From positions 12,397,031-12,439,713 of the forward strand of contig CAIIXF020000007.1 of assembly GCA_903813345.2 (NCBI GenBank): a stretch of 42,683 bases of DNA. Reading direction: 5' to 3'. Under the pieces are notes generated by a model that worked only from the letters and a program-made list of their open reading frames with translations, was not told the DNA's origin and did no database searches. Within the stretch, counting starts at the first letter, position 1; every line of letters starts with the position of its first letter. Origin of the DNA: Owenia fusiformis. Taxonomy: Eukaryota; Annelida; Polychaeta; Sabellida; Oweniidae. This document shows positions 41,995 to 42,683 of the stretch, one piece after another. The translations under genes and the position numbers were made by a program.

Positions 41995-42683
41995 AATGTG
42001 AAGCGTGAACTTTTAGTCCTTCAGATCTTTAGTCGTTTCCGTCAATTTATGATTCCAGTTTCGGTTGGTAATCTTAATAAAATAGGCATATATTTAATCA
42101 AATGATGTTGGTCTTTCATTGAGGATTTAAGCATCTACATAAACTTAGGCTATGTTCTGTAAAATTAACACATATAAGGATAATGAGAACCGAAATAGTA
42201 TATATTACTAATATCAAAACGCTCTTTTACATTATATCGTTGTTAATATTAACTAATTTATTATCGTAAATTGAGTTCAAAAGCCAGCGTTCGAGATCGG
42301 ATTCTATAAATCTCCGTTAATCTGCTTTGATGCGTACAGAATAAACTTTTATAAAGTGCATAAAGCGCGATTTAAGTTAAGATTTATTCAGTGCGCTCTG
42401 CAGATTGCCCAAAACATCCATTTTGGTTCTGGACTACTTATACGAAATGGAAATTTACTTGTTTAAAGTAAGCTTTGTATTGTGCATTACTGCTAAAACA
42501 TTTAAATACATTTAATACAAATTCAGTTAAATATTAAATATGAACGATTTGCTTAAAATTAAACGTTTCTTTTGGACGATTGCTCATTTTTAAAATTTGT
42601 TTAGAAAAAGGAACAAAACAAAAAACAGACAAAATTCCTTGGAAGTAGTGTAAAAACTAATTGTAACTAGATGATAACAGGGG
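41995..42683. other. Interval without features
   Basis: AT-rich sequence to the right edge; no gene or repeat recognised. Confidence 0.45.

Noticed and set aside
42-42683. CRISPR array or bacterial operon
   Set aside because: Repeats present are minisatellites and transposon ends; no spaced identical repeats, Shine-Dalgarno-led operons or cas-like genes occur.

Overview
The window is metazoan nuclear DNA, AT-rich and crowded with decayed transposable elements. It probably comes from a marine invertebrate, judging by the mix of APE-type LINEs, ZNF862-like and TTF-finger hATs, a KRBA2/Ginger-like integrase gene and a multicopy invertebrate-type orphan family. That assignment is inference; no host housekeeping gene, rRNA, tRNA or CRISPR array was found. 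Introns with GT-AG borders, poly-A tails and AATAAA signals rule out a prokaryote.

Layout. 1-1750: antisense remnants of a pogo/Tigger-like transposase and a gag-like protein with a damaged zinc knuckle. 2177-9010: an antisense hAT pseudogene (ZNF862-like) split by a full-length sense LINE (about 2822-8085) whose ORF1 and ORF2 are both intact. 9060-13990: mostly gene-poor, with a candidate small secreted peptide at 12372 and two CRE/CCAAT clusters. 13990-14590: antisense Tc1/mariner remnant. 16035-18360: a second antisense hAT pseudogene, with introns. 18640-22010: an antisense orphan-family pseudogene split by a 5'-truncated poly-A LINE with a 13-bp target-site duplication. 22875-23865: a palindromic Tc1/mariner derivative made of two 3' halves. 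24600-26545: an antisense multi-exon integrase gene with conserved splice sites but at least two frame breaks. 27720-28240: a Ty3/Gypsy fragment. 28240-33760: mostly featureless, with a short satellite at 30257. 33765-35310: a LINE remnant between inverted repeats. 37490-39115: a 1.6-kb element with perfect 69-bp terminal inverted repeats, CACNNTG ends and a 5-bp target duplication. 40060-40640: a dispersed repeat rich in YY1-like palindromes. 41715-41935: a 22-bp minisatellite organised as a 66-bp higher-order repeat.

How it fits together. The window is a nested graveyard: two of the three LINEs lie inside the remains of another element and the third lies between inverted-repeat arms, so relative ages can be read. 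The first LINE is the only element whose complete protein set could still be functional. The 37490-39115 element looks recently mobile but encodes no protein, so it would depend on a transposase supplied elsewhere; its termini resemble the Transib/RAG class. Most decayed elements read on the minus strand.
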